In this document: in pieces, positions 1-8,971 of the stretch
Layout of the letters: each line of letters starts with the position of its first letter
Position numbering within the stretch: the stretch's first letter is position 1
Assembly (NCBI GenBank): GCA_015863215.1
Contig: JACBXN010000012.1
Coordinates: forward strand, 1 to 64,000
Reading direction: 5' to 3'
DNA: 64,000 nucleotides
DNA from: Aerococcaceae bacterium DSM 111176
Lineage (GTDB): Bacteria; Bacillota; Bacilli; Lactobacillales; Aerococcaceae
Program-made: the position numbers and the translations under genes
The notes under the pieces: model-generated
Databases searched by the model: none
What the model saw: the letters and a program-made list of their open reading frames with translations, nothing else
Told to the model about the DNA's origin: nothing

Positions 1-57
1 TTGGGTAGTTACTTCTATTATACCATGAGAGGGCTTTCATTTTAACAGAAATCAAGT

Positions 58-98
58 AAAAACGGGATTCCACAATGCTTATTGTGAATCCCGTTTTT
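58..98. terminator. Intrinsic terminator near window start
   Basis: A stem AACGGGATTC-CACAAT pairs with ATTGTG-AATCCCGTT around a GCTT loop, with one bulged C, and is followed by TTTTTGT. An A-run precedes the left arm, so it could act in both directions. The gene it terminates lies outside the window. Confidence 0.75.
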
Positions 99-153
99 GT
101 ATTTTAAGGACTTTTTGCCCAGCCCCCCCTTTTTAATACATTATGATGCGGAC

Positions 154-254
154 CATTTAGGCGGTGCCTAAATGATGATTAAGTTTAGAGAGGTAGCTTT
201 TAGGCCCCAGCCTAAAAGCGTTAATCTGAGTGGCGGGAGTCGCCTCGTGACTCC
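154..254 (+). repeat. S element copy 1 (three-hairpin cassette)
   Basis: Three consecutive hairpins: CATTTAGGC/GCCTAAATG (154-174), GCTTTTAGGC/GCCTAAAAGC (196-219) and GGAGTC/GACTCC (236-254). Hairpins 2 and 3 match the family seen at eight other places in the window. Hairpin 1 here differs from the usual GTCAATTTC/GAAATTGAC stem. Confidence 0.7.
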
Positions 255-424
255 TTTTCCCCAACCCCAATGTGTGCACAATCTATCCGTACAATAATCG
301 GAGTTAGTTTTAATTCCAAATACCATACTTCCCTCCAGTGTAAACGCTGTTATCTTAGAGGTTGGTTAGATTGCTTGGAGTTATTTGAGAAATTTGGTTG
401 AAACTATTCATATCGGCGCGAGTG

Positions 425-433
425 TGTTATGAT
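425..433 (+). promoter_or_regulatory. Extended -10 promoter of gmk
   Basis: TG-t-TATGAT is a good extended -10 element 64 bases before the gmk start. The nearest -35-like hexamer, TTGAAA at 398-403, is 24 bases away and too distant for standard spacing, so the extended -10 is the main support. Confidence 0.4.
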
Positions 434-496
434 AGTGTTTATTAGAGTTAAGAGCGAGGGCTCCGACTTTTATTTTGGAACGAATGGGGTTAGAAA

Positions 497-1129
497 ATGA
501 CAAATCAGAGAGGATTATTAATTGTATTATCTGGGCCTTCGGGCGTGGGAAAAGGTACGGTTCGTGCCGCAATTTTTAATGAAAAAGATGTAGATTATGT
601 CTATTCTGTATCTGCCACGACGCGCAATATGCGTGAAGGCGAGGTGGATGGGAAAGATTATTATTTTGTTTCACATGAAGAATTTGAGCAACTGATTGAA
701 GATGATCAACTGTTGGAATATGCTGAATATGTTGGGAATTATTACGGGACTCCACTGAACAAAATAAATGAAACCCTTGAAGCTGGTTATGACGTTTTCC
801 TAGAAATAGAAGTTCAAGGCGCTTTAAAAGTACGCGAACGCATGCCGGAAGGGATTTTCATATTCTTAGCTCCGCCTAACTTATCAGAATTGGAAGACCG
901 TATTGTTAACCGTGGAACCGATTCACATGGCGTGATTATGGAGAGAATGCAGAAGGCAGTCGAAGAAATCGAAATGATGCAACATTATGATTATGTTGTC
1001 GTTAACGATGAGGTGCCGAATGCGGTCAAAAAAGTTAATGCAATTATTGAGAGTGAACATTTGAAAGTTGACCGCGTTGTTGATAAAATACAAGCACAGA
1101 TACATGAATATTTTCAGGAGGGAGCGTAA
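497..1129 (+). CDS. gmk: Guanylate kinase
   Basis: Guanylate kinase phosphorylates GMP to GDP with ATP in the cytoplasm, an essential step of guanine nucleotide synthesis. The 210-residue protein has the normal family length. The P-loop GPSGVGKGT lies at residues 13-21, followed by the GMP-binding segments SVSATTR and [11 protein letters not shown]. The start is the ATG at 497, with a modest ribosome-binding site (GGGGTTAG) seven bases upstream. rpoZ follows six bases downstream, so the two are co-transcribed, as in most Firmicutes. An extended -10 promoter lies about 64 bases before the start. Identification is secure; nothing looks damaged. Confidence 0.97.
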   Translation: MTNQRGLLIVLSGPSGVGKGTVRAAIFNEKDVDYVYSVSATTRNMREGEVDGKDYYFVSHEEFEQLIEDDQLLEYAEYVGNYYGTPLNKINETLEAGYDVFLEIEVQGALKVRERMPEGIFIFLAPPNLSELEDRIVNRGTDSHGVIMERMQKAVEEIEMMQHYDYVVVNDEVPNAVKKVNAIIESEHLKVDRVVDKIQAQIHEYFQEGA

Positions 1130-1135
1130 GCCATT

Positions 1136-1330
1136 ATGATGTTATATCCATCAATTGATAAATTAAACGAAAAAGTCCCATCTTCATATAGCTTAATTAT
1201 TTTAGCGAGCAAGCGTGCTCACGAGATGCAGGAAATGAAAAATTACCACTTAGACTCTTATGAGTCGGTTAAACCAGTGGGTAAAGCACTTGAAGAGGTC
1301 GTTTCTGGAGACTTAACAATTAAAGAATAA
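1136..1330 (+). CDS. rpoZ: RNA polymerase omega subunit
   Basis: RpoZ is the small omega subunit that binds the beta-prime subunit and helps RNA polymerase assembly. The 64-residue product carries the typical N-terminal signature LYPSIDKL, the S-YSLIILASKRAHEMQ helix, and the KPVGKALEEV segment near the C terminus, and has the usual Gram-positive length. Two ATG codons in a row (1136 and 1139) could start it; an AGGAGGG sequence around 1116 serves either. It sits directly after gmk, the conserved arrangement, and ends at a hairpin terminator. In B. subtilis coaBC would follow, but here a 2 kb repeat island follows instead. Confidence 0.95.
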   Translation: MMLYPSIDKLNEKVPSSYSLIILASKRAHEMQEMKNYHLDSYESVKPVGKALEEVVSGDLTIKE

Positions 1331-1334
1331 AATG

Positions 1335-1379
1335 AAAAACTACTACGACAGCTCACATCGAACTTCTAGTAGTTTTTTT
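1335..1379 (+). terminator. Terminator after rpoZ
   Basis: The stem AAAACTACTA/TAGTAGTTTT encloses a long loop and is followed by a run of seven T. It closes the gmk-rpoZ transcript. Confidence 0.75.
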
Positions 1380-1496
1380 AAATTAAAGATTTTTTGAAAG
1401 TATGGTAGGGTGTTTGGGTTTGTGGATGAATATGCATGTAAGCATTTGACTAAGATTGCTGTTATTTTAGAACTAGAGGAATTTGCTTCATAAATC

Positions 1497-1674
1497 GCAT
1501 ATCTGCGAGGCAAGGGCATTCATTGCAGCCGTGGGGCCGTCTTTCGCTCTCCTTCGGAGGAGCTACAGACTTTTCCTAGCTATTGAATCTGTAGCGCGCT
1601 TTGCTTGCACAGATTCTAATGCGCTAGGAAACCCAACTTCACGGCGCATTCATGCCCTTGCCTCTACGATATGC
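1497..1674 (+). repeat. L1 palindromic element, copy a
   Basis: The outer arms pair GCATATC..GAGGCAAGGGCATTCAT with ATGCCCTTGCCTC..GATATGC, continued by CCGTG/CACGG. Inside are a short hairpin (GCTCTCCTTCGGAGGAGC) and a second branch whose stem TTTCCTAGC/GCTAGGAAA carries an inner hairpin GAATCTGT/ACAGATTC. The folded form is a closed stem with two branches. A 64-codon open frame runs through it but is an artefact of the palindrome. Four other full copies occur in the window. Confidence 0.8.
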
Positions 1675-1729
1675 TGAGTTTGCAATCTGGATTTTAAATA
1701 GTAATTTCAATTTAAATACAAATTCAATT

Positions 1730-2690
1730 CCAACCAAATTTTTAATTTAGTTTTTGGGGAGGATTGGGGTATCGGAGAACTAGATCATAGTTCATTCTAT
1801 TCTTGATTGATGACGGAACTGCTCATATTCGTAATTAAAGTAAGCTGAAACTGAAACCTAAATCTATACTATAATAAAAATACAAAACAAATGATTGCAT
1901 TTATTTTATTTTTAGAATTGTGATTAGTGAGGGAATTACTCAAACTTATAATTAAAGCAAGCTGAAACTGAAACCAAAATCTAAACTATAATAAAAATAC
2001 AAATCAACTTTTTAACATATTAATTATGTTTAAAATCATTAAACTACATTTTAATTAATCAACAAACAACAGAATTTGCGCAATACAGCCAGAATTTTTT
2101 CCGTGGGGAAGACCATGAATTAGCTCCATACAGCCAGAATTTTTCTCCGTGGGGGACGCCTTCATAACCTTCGGTTATTCCGGACTATTATGGCTAGAGT
2201 ATTTCTAAGTGCTTCGCACAAGAAATACTAAGCTACGCCAAAATCCCTTTCTCCCACGGGAAAATTCTAGTTGTATTCCGCAAATTCATGAGTGAGTGCA
2301 TATATCAAAGTGTATATATAATTATCATTAAGTTATCCAACCAAATCATTAATTTGGGTTTTGGGAGGATTGGGGTATCGGAGAACTAGATCATAGTTCA
2401 TTCTATTCAAGTTAGTTGAGGGATTTGCTCATATTATAATTAACGTAAGCTGAAACTGAAACTTAAATCCATATTATAATGGAGATACAAAACAAATTAT
2501 TGCTTTCATTTTATATTTAGATTTGTAATTAGTGAGGGAATCACTCCAATTTATAATTAAAGTAAGCTGAAACTGAAACCTAAATCTATACTATAATAAA
2601 AATACAAAACAATTTTTTCACATAATAATTATGTTTATCAATCACTAAATTAATTTATAATCATTCAACAAACTAAGTAATTTGCGCAAT
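1730..2690. repeat. Duplicated block of 117-bp tandem units
   Basis: A segment starting near 1730 recurs from about 2337 (offset about 605 bases). Each copy holds a nearly identical lead (GGATTGGGGTATCGGAGAAC) and two tandem units of 117 bases built around AAGCTGAAACTGAAACC (starts 1842, 1959, 2447, 2564). Both copies end at an L2 element (the left edge of each is included here). No coding potential is visible. Confidence 0.8.
2072..2287 (+). repeat. L2 palindromic element, copy a (left arm doubled)
   Basis: The right arm (CCCACGGGAAAATTCTAG..GTAT..GCAAATTC) is present once. The left arm (ATACAGCCAGAATTTTT..CCGTGGGG) is present twice, at about 2084 and 2128, which suggests one element inserted into or recombined with another. 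Inside are the hairpin ATAACC-TTC-GGTTAT and a stem TATGGCTAG/AGCTACGCCA that carries an inner hairpin. Confidence 0.75.
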
Positions 2691-3073
2691 ACAACACACA
2701 TTTTTCCCGTGGGAAAAAGGGATTTTGGCGCAGCTGCTGAAATCGTTGTTGCTTTAGCAACATTACGAGTTCACATGCGTAATAAATTTTACAACACATT
2801 AAAATAACTATGGTTATTATTCTGATAACCAGCCGAGCTTATGAGTCTGTTAGCACTTCAGTGCTTACAGACTGCCTAGCCAAAATAGTCCGAAATAACC
2901 GCAGGCTAAGACTGCAATAAATCAAGATCTAAATTAATCTGAATTATTGCTAATTCGTTTAACTGCAGATATTCCCGCATGTAAGCTTGTAAAGTTGCTA
3001 AAGCAACAACAAGCTCAGCAGCTATGAAGGCGCCCCCCACGGAGAAATAATGTGAGTTGTATGAAGCAAATTC
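2679..3073 (-). repeat. L2 palindromic element, copy b (inverted, enlarged)
   Basis: The outer arms TTTGCG-CAATACAAC..CCCGTGGG and CCCACGG..GTTGTAT..GCAAATT enclose an inverted L2 core (GGGATTTTGGCG ... TAGCCAAAATAGTCCG). Extra internal hairpin modules are present, including TTGCTTTAGCAA and AGTCTGT..ACAGACT. At nearly 400 bases this is the longest copy. Confidence 0.75.
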
Positions 3074-3117
3074 CCATACCTACTTATTTAAAAATATTAA
3101 TTAATTAAATCAACCAA

Positions 3118-3300
3118 CGATATCGTAGAGGAAAGGGGCATGAATGCGCCGTGAAAGTTGGGTTCCTTGCCGTATTAGAATCTGTACGAACGTAGTGAGT
3201 TTACAGATTCAATAGGAAAGGAAAGTCCGGAGCTCCTCTCGAAGAGAGAGCAGAGGACGGCCCCACGGCAGCAATGAATGACCCTTTCCTCGAAGATATA
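3118..3300 (-). repeat. L1 palindromic element, copy b, abutting priA
   Basis: Arms GATATCGTAGAGG-AAAGGGGCATGAATG and AATGAATGACCCTTTCCTCGAAGATAT enclose the same two-branch interior as copy a, in reverse orientation. It ends only ten bases before the priA ribosome-binding site, so it would form the upstream part of any priA leader transcribed from further upstream. Confidence 0.8.
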
Positions 3301-3324
3301 ACACACAACAAAGGAGGTGGCATT

Positions 3325-5730
3325 ATGATCGCAAACATTATTATCGACATCCCCGCCGCGCAAGTAAACCGCACATTCGATTATTTAATCCCCGAAGAAC
3401 TGGAATCATTCATCGAAATCGGCATGCGCGTCGAAGTACCATTCGGGAACCGAAAATTACTCGGCTTCATCGTCGGTTTTTCACAAACATCCGAATTTGA
3501 AGGCAAACTCAAACCAATCACGCAATTATTGGACTACCACTCATTCCTCAGCCCCGAGCTGATCGAATTGAGCGACCATTTCTCGAGAAAATTACACGTC
3601 TTTCAAATCACCATGCTCCAAGCCATGCTGCCGAGTTTGTTGCGCGTCAAATACCACACCCGCTTCATCATCGAAGACGAACAATTATTTAATGAAGAAA
3701 CAGGTCTTTTAATTTTAGAAGAAGGCTATGAAAAAGCGGAGTTAGAGGCATTGTTACCTGCTCCGATCATTAAAAAATTGGTGAATGATGAGATATTAAG
3801 TGTGCAATATGTCGTTGAAGACCAGAAAACAACCAAGAAAGTCACTTATATCCAACCAACTTTAAATAAGGATGAATACACTGACTTACTAGAAACATTA
3901 CCAGCTAGAAACAAACGCCAAATTGCGGTAGTGGAAGGATTAATCAAACTAGACGGAGCTGAGCAAACTTTATCCCAGTTCGCGGAATCTACCGATGGGA
4001 CTACTACCAGCGTTCGGAGTTTGTTAGACAAAGAATGGTTTACACTCGAAGATAAGGAAACTTACCGAGATCCACTGGCAAATCTTGAGGTTGAAGCAAC
4101 CGAAGCCAGAACACTTTTCCCGGAACAACAAAAAGCCTTTGATCATGTGAAGCAGGCGATTGATGAGAATCGCAATGCGACGACGTTGTTGGAGGGTGTG
4201 ACGGGGAGCGGGAAGACGGAGGTGTACTTGCAGTTGATGCAGCATGCGCAGGATCAAGGGAAGTCGGCGATTTTGCTGATACCGGAAATTGCGTTGACGC
4301 CGCAGATGGTGCGTCAAGTTCAAGGCCGTTTCCAAACAGGGATTGCGGTACTGCATTCGGGCTTATCGGCGAGCGAGCGTTATGATGAATGGCGCCGAAT
4401 TTTGCGCGGTGAAGCGACGATTGTGGTGGGCGCACGTTCAAGTATTTTTGCGCCACTAAAAAATTTAGGCCTGATTATTATTGATGAAGAGCATGAGACG
4501 ACTTACAAGCAGTCGGATAATCCGCGCTACCACGCCCGGGATATTGCGATGTGGCGGAGTGAGTATCACGGTGCGCCGTTGTTACTTGGAAGTGCAACGC
4601 CGTCCTTAGAGTCACGGGCTCGAGCAGAAGTTGGCAATTATGATCACATTATTTTAAGTCAGCGCGCGAATAAAGGTGAGATGCCTCCGGTTGAAATCGT
4701 TGATATGACGGAACAAATTGCGCAGACGACGATGGATGAATTGTCACCACAATTAAAAGAGGCGATTCAAGAACGTTTAGACCGCAAAGAACAAGTTATC
4801 TTGCTTCTCAATCGTCGAGGTTATGCGAATTATTTAATGTGCCGCGAGTGCGGTCATGTGGTGCAATGTCCAAGATGTGATATTTCTTTAACTTATCACA
4901 AGCGCGACAACCAAATGAAATGCCATTATTGTAATTTTCACGCACCTGTTCCAAATCAGTGTCCCGCTTGTTCGAGCCAACATTTGCGTCAACAAGGTTT
5001 AGGAACGCAGAAATTAACCGAAACAATTGAAGGACTCTATCCGGATGCGACTGTAATTCGTATGGACAATGATACGACTCGCCGCAAAGGCCAGCACGAA
5101 AAACTATTGAAACAATTTGCCCAAGGTGACGCGGATATTCTCGTCGGTACGCAAATGATCGCCAAGGGACTCGACTTCGAGCGTGTTACACTCGTTGGTG
5201 TTATCAATGCCGATACCGCCTTGAACATTCCAGACTTTAGAGCGAGCGAGAAAACATTCCAACTCCTCACACAAGTGTCCGGCCGTGCAGGTCGTGGTGC
5301 GCTTTCGGGTGAAGTAATTATTCAAACATACAACCCGAATCACTATGCCATCCACCTCGCCAAAACGCATGATTATGAACAATTTTTCTATTACGAAATG
5401 AAACGCCGTCACCTGGCCAATTATCCGCCATACTTTTACACGACATTGGTAACCGTCAACAGCGAAAATCAAGCTGCCGCTTATCAAAAAGTATACGAAA
5501 TCAAGGCTCAGTTCAATAATCTCGAACAAGACGATTCCGTCATCATTCTCGGCCCAAGCCAAGGCGGCATCGCGCGAATAAATAATTCCTATTACTTCCA
5601 AATTTTGATAAAATATAAGGATCAAAACCGCATCCAAACGATCCTCGACCAGATCATGATCACCGCCCAAGACGAAGCCAAGCACAAGCTCTATGTCAAC
5701 ATCGACAACGAACCACAATATTTCATATAG
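3325..5730 (+). CDS. priA: Primosomal protein N' (replication restart helicase)
   Basis: PriA is the 3'-5' DNA helicase that reloads the replisome at stalled forks. The open frame extends upstream to 3274, but that part is the L1 repeat; the true start is the ATG at 3325, preceded by AAAGGAGGTGG, giving 801 residues. Visible are the N-terminal fork-binding domain (about 1-110), Walker A GVTGSGKT near residue 291, the DEEH box near 387, a zinc-binding region with paired CxxC motifs at about 505-550 (CRECG, CPRC, CHYC, CPAC) and helicase motif GTQMIAKGLDF. The wobble position is C-rich at both ends and G-rich around 4130-4640. def, which follows priA in B. subtilis, is absent. Confidence 0.96.
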   Translation: MIANIIIDIPAAQVNRTFDYLIPEELESFIEIGMRVEVPFGNRKLLGFIVGFSQTSEFEGKLKPITQLLDYHSFLSPELIELSDHFSRKLHVFQITMLQAMLPSLLRVKYHTRFIIEDEQLFNEETGLLILEEGYEKAELEALLPAPIIKKLVNDEILSVQYVVEDQKTTKKVTYIQPTLNKDEYTDLLETLPARNKRQIAVVEGLIKLDGAEQTLSQFAESTDGTTTSVRSLLDKEWFTLEDKETYRDPLANLEVEATEARTLFPEQQKAFDHVKQAIDENRNATTLLEGVTGSGKTEVYLQLMQHAQDQGKSAILLIPEIALTPQMVRQVQGRFQTGIAVLHSGLSASERYDEWRRILRGEATIVVGARSSIFAPLKNLGLIIIDEEHETTYKQSDNPRYHARDIAMWRSEYHGAPLLLGSATPSLESRARAEVGNYDHIILSQRANKGEMPPVEIVDMTEQIAQTTMDELSPQLKEAIQERLDRKEQVILLLNRRGYANYLMCRECGHVVQCPRCDISLTYHKRDNQMKCHYCNFHAPVPNQCPACSSQHLRQQGLGTQKLTETIEGLYPDATVIRMDNDTTRRKGQHEKLLKQFAQGDADILVGTQMIAKGLDFERVTLVGVINADTALNIPDFRASEKTFQLLTQVSGRAGRGALSGEVIIQTYNPNHYAIHLAKTHDYEQFFYYEMKRRHLANYPPYFYTTLVTVNSENQAAAYQKVYEIKAQFNNLEQDDSVIILGPSQGGIARINNSYYFQILIKYKDQNRIQTILDQIMITAQDEAKHKLYVNIDNEPQYFI

Positions 5731-5753
5731 AAAGTATTAGGATATTGGATTTT

Positions 5754-6005
5754 GGTCAAAAAGCGACCAAAAAGGTTTGTGAGAATTGGTTTTTGGTCAC
5801 AATTTGACTAAAAAAGTTTGAAATTATGGGTTCTCCAGAAATATTCAAAGAACCCATAAAAAACAGGCTAAAATTATGGGGTTCTCTAGAAATTATTCAA
5901 GAACCCATAATTTACAGATCAAATCGAACATTAAACTAATTTATGATCCAATGTAGGACAAAATCAGAATCTCAAATCGAGTTTTGACCCAATCCAGGAC
6001 AAAAC
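5754..6005. repeat. Hairpin arrays after priA with 41- and 51-bp periods
   Basis: Three small tandem arrays lie side by side. GGTC/GACC hairpins start at 5754 and 5795 (period 41). A hairpin of TATGGGTTCT with AGAACCCATA occurs twice with a 51-base period (TTCT at 5831 and 5882, AACCCAT at 5851 and 5902). CCAAT..AGGACAAAA occurs at 5948 and 5989 (period 41). No reading frame is apparent. Confidence 0.7.
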
Positions 6006-6066
6006 CCAGGTTCCAATCATAAAACTAAAACCAAAATCCATCCACAAACTAAGGAATCAAAAGGAA

Positions 6067-6163
6067 GGAGTCGCAAGCGACTCCCACAACAAAAAAGGAA
6101 CTTTTAGGCGAAAGCCTAAAAGTTTCCACCCAAAAGAAGAAGTCAATTTCCAAAGAAATTGAC
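6067..6163 (-). repeat. S element copy 2 (reverse orientation)
   Basis: The three hairpins appear in reverse order: GGAGTCGC/GCGACTCC (6067-6084), ACTTTTAGGC/GCCTAAAAGT (6100-6123) and GTCAATTTC/GAAATTGAC (6142-6163). Stems are conserved while loops vary. Confidence 0.8.
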
Positions 6164-6373
6164 CCCTGAATTTCAATAATTAAAACAACTATCTAAAACC
6201 AAATGTAAAAATAAAAGAAACAACAAAATCGATCACAAAGATATCACTACCAACAATATCCTAAATTAATTACAAAAAAGAATAAATGTAATTATTTTTA
6301 TAATACTAGCACCAAGTTATTCAATGTAATTAATTAATTTGCGCAATAGAATCTATAATCTTTAGCAAACAGA

Positions 6374-6554
6374 GCAGATCGTAGAGGACAGGGGCATGAA
6401 TGTGCCATGAAATTTGGGTTCCTAATCGCATTAGAATCTGTGCGAACGAAGTGAGTTACAGATTCAATAGGTTAGGAAAGTCTGAAGCTCCTCCGAAGGA
6501 GAGCGAAAGACGGCCCCATGGCTACAATGAATGCCCCTTTCATCGAAGATATGC
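6374..6554 (-). repeat. L1 palindromic element, copy c, upstream of fmt
   Basis: Arms ATCGTAGAGGACAGGGGCATGAATG and ATGAATGCCCCTTTCATCGAAGAT enclose the two-branch interior in reverse orientation, with the hairpin GCTCCTCCGAAGGAGAGC. Outside it, TTTGCGCAAT at 6339 and GCAAATTCC at 6591 form a further outer pair as in L2. The apparent N-terminal extension of fmt comes from this repeat. Confidence 0.75.
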
Positions 6555-6633
6555 GTATCATTTAAGCATAAAAAATATCAATTGCATTCAGCAAATTCCA
6601 CACAGAACTATAAATTTTACAAAGGAGCATTTC

Positions 6634-7593
6634 ATGGAAAAAATTATATTTATGGGAACACCCGATTTTGCCAGAACAATCCTAGAAGGCCTCATCAACG
6701 AAAACAAATACAACATCGTCGCCGCAGTCACCCAACCCGACCGCCCAGTCGGCCGCAAACGCGTCCTTACAGCACCGCCTGTTAAACAACTCGCAGTCGA
6801 ACACGGCATTCCCGTTTACCAACCCGAGAAAATTTCAGGATCAGACACTGTCCAAGAATTAATCGACCTTGATGCCGACATCATTATCACAGCGGCTTAT
6901 GGCCAATTTGTGCCGACGAAATTAATCAATGCCCCAAAACACAAAGCAATTAATGTCCATGCCTCGCTGTTGCCGAAATACCGCGGTGGTGCGCCAATTC
7001 ATTATGCGATTTGGGAAGGTGAAGAGGAAACAGGCATTTCTCTTATTTACATGACTAAGAAAATGGATGCCGGCGAGATTATCGCCCAAGCCAAAACGCC
7101 CATTGCTAAAACAGACGATGTCGGTGATTTATTCGAACGACTCGCAACAATCGGCCGCGATTTATTACTCGAAGAATTACCAAATATTTTCGAAGAAAAC
7201 ATCAACCCTTGGCCACAAGATGAGGCGCAAGTGACCTTTTCGCCAACAATTCCACGTGAACAAGAACAAATTAACTGGCACCAAACGGCGACGCAAATTG
7301 ACCAGCATGTCCGCGCTTTCCGCCCATTCCCAACGACTTACACTTGGTTGGACGACAAACGCACGAAAATCGTTCAAGGTCAACCAGCCGAAGGGACAGT
7401 CCAAAGTGGCAAGCCAGTCGGCACTATCATCGGCGCCGAAAACGGTGTGTTGACGGTTCAAACCGGCGAAGACACCGCATTCCACATCGAAAAATGGCAA
7501 GAATCTGGAAAGAAAGCAATGCTTGTTAAAGACTATCTCAACGGTGTCAAACCAGAAGAAATTATCGGACAACAGTTCGAAGTGAAGGACTAA
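6634..7593 (+). CDS. fmt: Methionyl-tRNA formyltransferase
   Basis: Fmt transfers a formyl group from 10-formyl-tetrahydrofolate to initiator Met-tRNA. The start is the ATG at 6634 behind AAAGGAGC, giving 319 residues, close to the usual 310-320; the longer open frame back to 6400 runs through repeat DNA. The N-terminal catalytic domain shows FMGTPDFA at the start, a formyl-folate-binding segment NVHASLLPKYRGGAPIH, and GISLIYMTKKMDAG. The C-terminal OB-fold tRNA-binding domain begins near residue 210. rsmB starts one base after the stop codon, so they share a transcript. Third codon positions are unusually C-rich, as in the neighbouring end of priA. Confidence 0.96.
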   Translation: MEKIIFMGTPDFARTILEGLINENKYNIVAAVTQPDRPVGRKRVLTAPPVKQLAVEHGIPVYQPEKISGSDTVQELIDLDADIIITAAYGQFVPTKLINAPKHKAINVHASLLPKYRGGAPIHYAIWEGEEETGISLIYMTKKMDAGEIIAQAKTPIAKTDDVGDLFERLATIGRDLLLEELPNIFEENINPWPQDEAQVTFSPTIPREQEQINWHQTATQIDQHVRAFRPFPTTYTWLDDKRTKIVQGQPAEGTVQSGKPVGTIIGAENGVLTVQTGEDTAFHIEKWQESGKKAMLVKDYLNGVKPEEIIGQQFEVKD

Positions 7594-7594
7594 T

Positions 7595-8959
7595 ATGAAA
7601 GTTAAACAAAGAAGTAAAAAACAATTATCAAACAATGTCAGGTTTCAAGCACTCCTTATTTTAGACGAAATCGAACACAACCAAGGCTATTCCAACGTCT
7701 TACTCAACGACTTCCTCAAGGAATCGCCACTATCCACTTTGGACAACCAATTACTCGTCCAAATGGTTTACGGCGTCACGCAATTACGCTACCGCCTCGA
7801 TTATTATTTAAACCCTTTTATTAAAGGGAAAAAAATAGACGACTGGATCATGACCTTACTCCGATTATCGGTTTACCAGATGACTGAGTTGGACCGTGTT
7901 CCAGAACATGCGATTATTAACGAAGCCGTGAAAATCGCCAAAACGAATGGCCATCAAGGGCTAGGGAATTTTGTCAATGCCCTCTTACGTAATATCCAAC
8001 GTCAAGGATTACCAAATACGGCAGATATCGAAAACCAAACAGACTATTTATCCACGCACTATTCAATTGAACCTTGGATTGTTGACTATTTACTAGAAAT
8101 GGTTGGCGAAGACAAAACGATTTCAATTTTAGAAAGCTTAATCGAACGCCCATTTGTCTCTGCGCGTATTAATGGCAAACCCGAAGACCGCGCCCAAATT
8201 ATTGAAGAATTAGAGGACGAAGGCTATCAAGTTACCGAAGGTGTATTATCACCTTATGGTATCCGTGTTTTATCAGGAAATGTTGTTGATTCTGCAGCCT
8301 TCATTGACGGTAAAATTACGGTACAAGATGAGTCATCGATGTTAGTAGCACCATTTGGACAGCCGCAACCTAACCAAGTAGCACTTGACGCGTGTAGCGC
8401 ACCGGGCGGGAAAGCGACCCATATCGCGCAAATGATTCCTGGTGGGCAGTTAGATGCCTTAGATATCTCACCAGCCAAATTGTCTAAAGTGAGTGAGCAT
8501 GCTGAGCGTATGCAGTTAGAAGATATCGTATCGACTCATGTGGCGGATGCAACAACTTTCCAGCCAGAAGAAAATAAAAAGTACGACGTCATTTACGTTG
8601 ATGTGCCTTGTTCAGGATTGGGGCTGATGCGCCGTAAGCCTGAAATAAAATATGAGAAAAATAAAGCGGACATTGAGGCCTTGAAAGACATTCAGTTAGC
8701 GATTCTTAACAATGTTTCTGACCTTTTAAAAGAGAATGGCATCTTGATTTATAGCACGTGTACAATTACAATAGAAGAAAATGAATTTTTGCTGCAAGAC
8801 TTTTTAAAAGGACAGCCAGATTTTATAAATAAACCAATTTTAAGTGATGAAGTGAGTAACCCGAGTATTGTCACCCAAGAGGGCCATGTTCGTGTTTGGC
8901 CGGATGAATTTATGACGGATGGTTTCTTTATTGCTCGAATGGAAAAGAAAGTTAAATGA
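7595..8959 (+). CDS. rsmB: 16S rRNA m5C967 methyltransferase
   Basis: RsmB (Sun) methylates C967 of 16S rRNA using S-adenosylmethionine. The 454-residue protein has an N-terminal NusB-like RNA-binding domain (about 1-140) and a Rossmann methyltransferase domain: motif I DACSAPGGKATH from about 265, motif IV DVPCSGLG with Cys near 339, and the catalytic-motif cysteine in YSTCTI near 389. The ATG at 7595 is one base after the fmt stop, and the ribosome-binding site GAAGGAC lies inside fmt. stp begins 12 bases downstream. rlmN, which separates these genes in B. subtilis, is missing here. Confidence 0.96.
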   Translation: MKVKQRSKKQLSNNVRFQALLILDEIEHNQGYSNVLLNDFLKESPLSTLDNQLLVQMVYGVTQLRYRLDYYLNPFIKGKKIDDWIMTLLRLSVYQMTELDRVPEHAIINEAVKIAKTNGHQGLGNFVNALLRNIQRQGLPNTADIENQTDYLSTHYSIEPWIVDYLLEMVGEDKTISILESLIERPFVSARINGKPEDRAQIIEELEDEGYQVTEGVLSPYGIRVLSGNVVDSAAFIDGKITVQDESSMLVAPFGQPQPNQVALDACSAPGGKATHIAQMIPGGQLDALDISPAKLSKVSEHAERMQLEDIVSTHVADATTFQPEENKKYDVIYVDVPCSGLGLMRRKPEIKYEKNKADIEALKDIQLAILNNVSDLLKENGILIYSTCTITIEENEFLLQDFLKGQPDFINKPILSDEVSNPSIVTQEGHVRVWPDEFMTDGFFIARMEKKVK

Positions 8960-8971
8960 TGAGGTGACTCA

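Noticed and set aside
1497-1674. tRNA-like cloverleaf
   Set aside because: The branched fold has stems far too long, no anticodon-loop or T-loop consensus, and no CCA end.
1483-1677. 64-codon open frame across an L1 element
   Set aside because: It covers a near-perfect palindrome, has no ribosome-binding site, and similar frames appear in other copies only because arms lack stops. The matching frame at 20113-20316 is rejected for the same reason.
3274-3324. N-terminal extension of PriA (start at 3274)
   Set aside because: These codons lie in the L1 arm; the ATG at 3325 follows a strong AAAGGAGGTGG and matches the family start.
4040-4456. Minus-strand open frame opposite priA
   Set aside because: It shadows the helicase domain, where G-rich wobble positions remove stops on the opposite strand; no ribosome-binding site or family match.
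6400-6633. N-terminal extension of Fmt (start at 6400)
   Set aside because: The stretch is L1 repeat DNA; the ATG at 6634 has the ribosome-binding site and the family N terminus.
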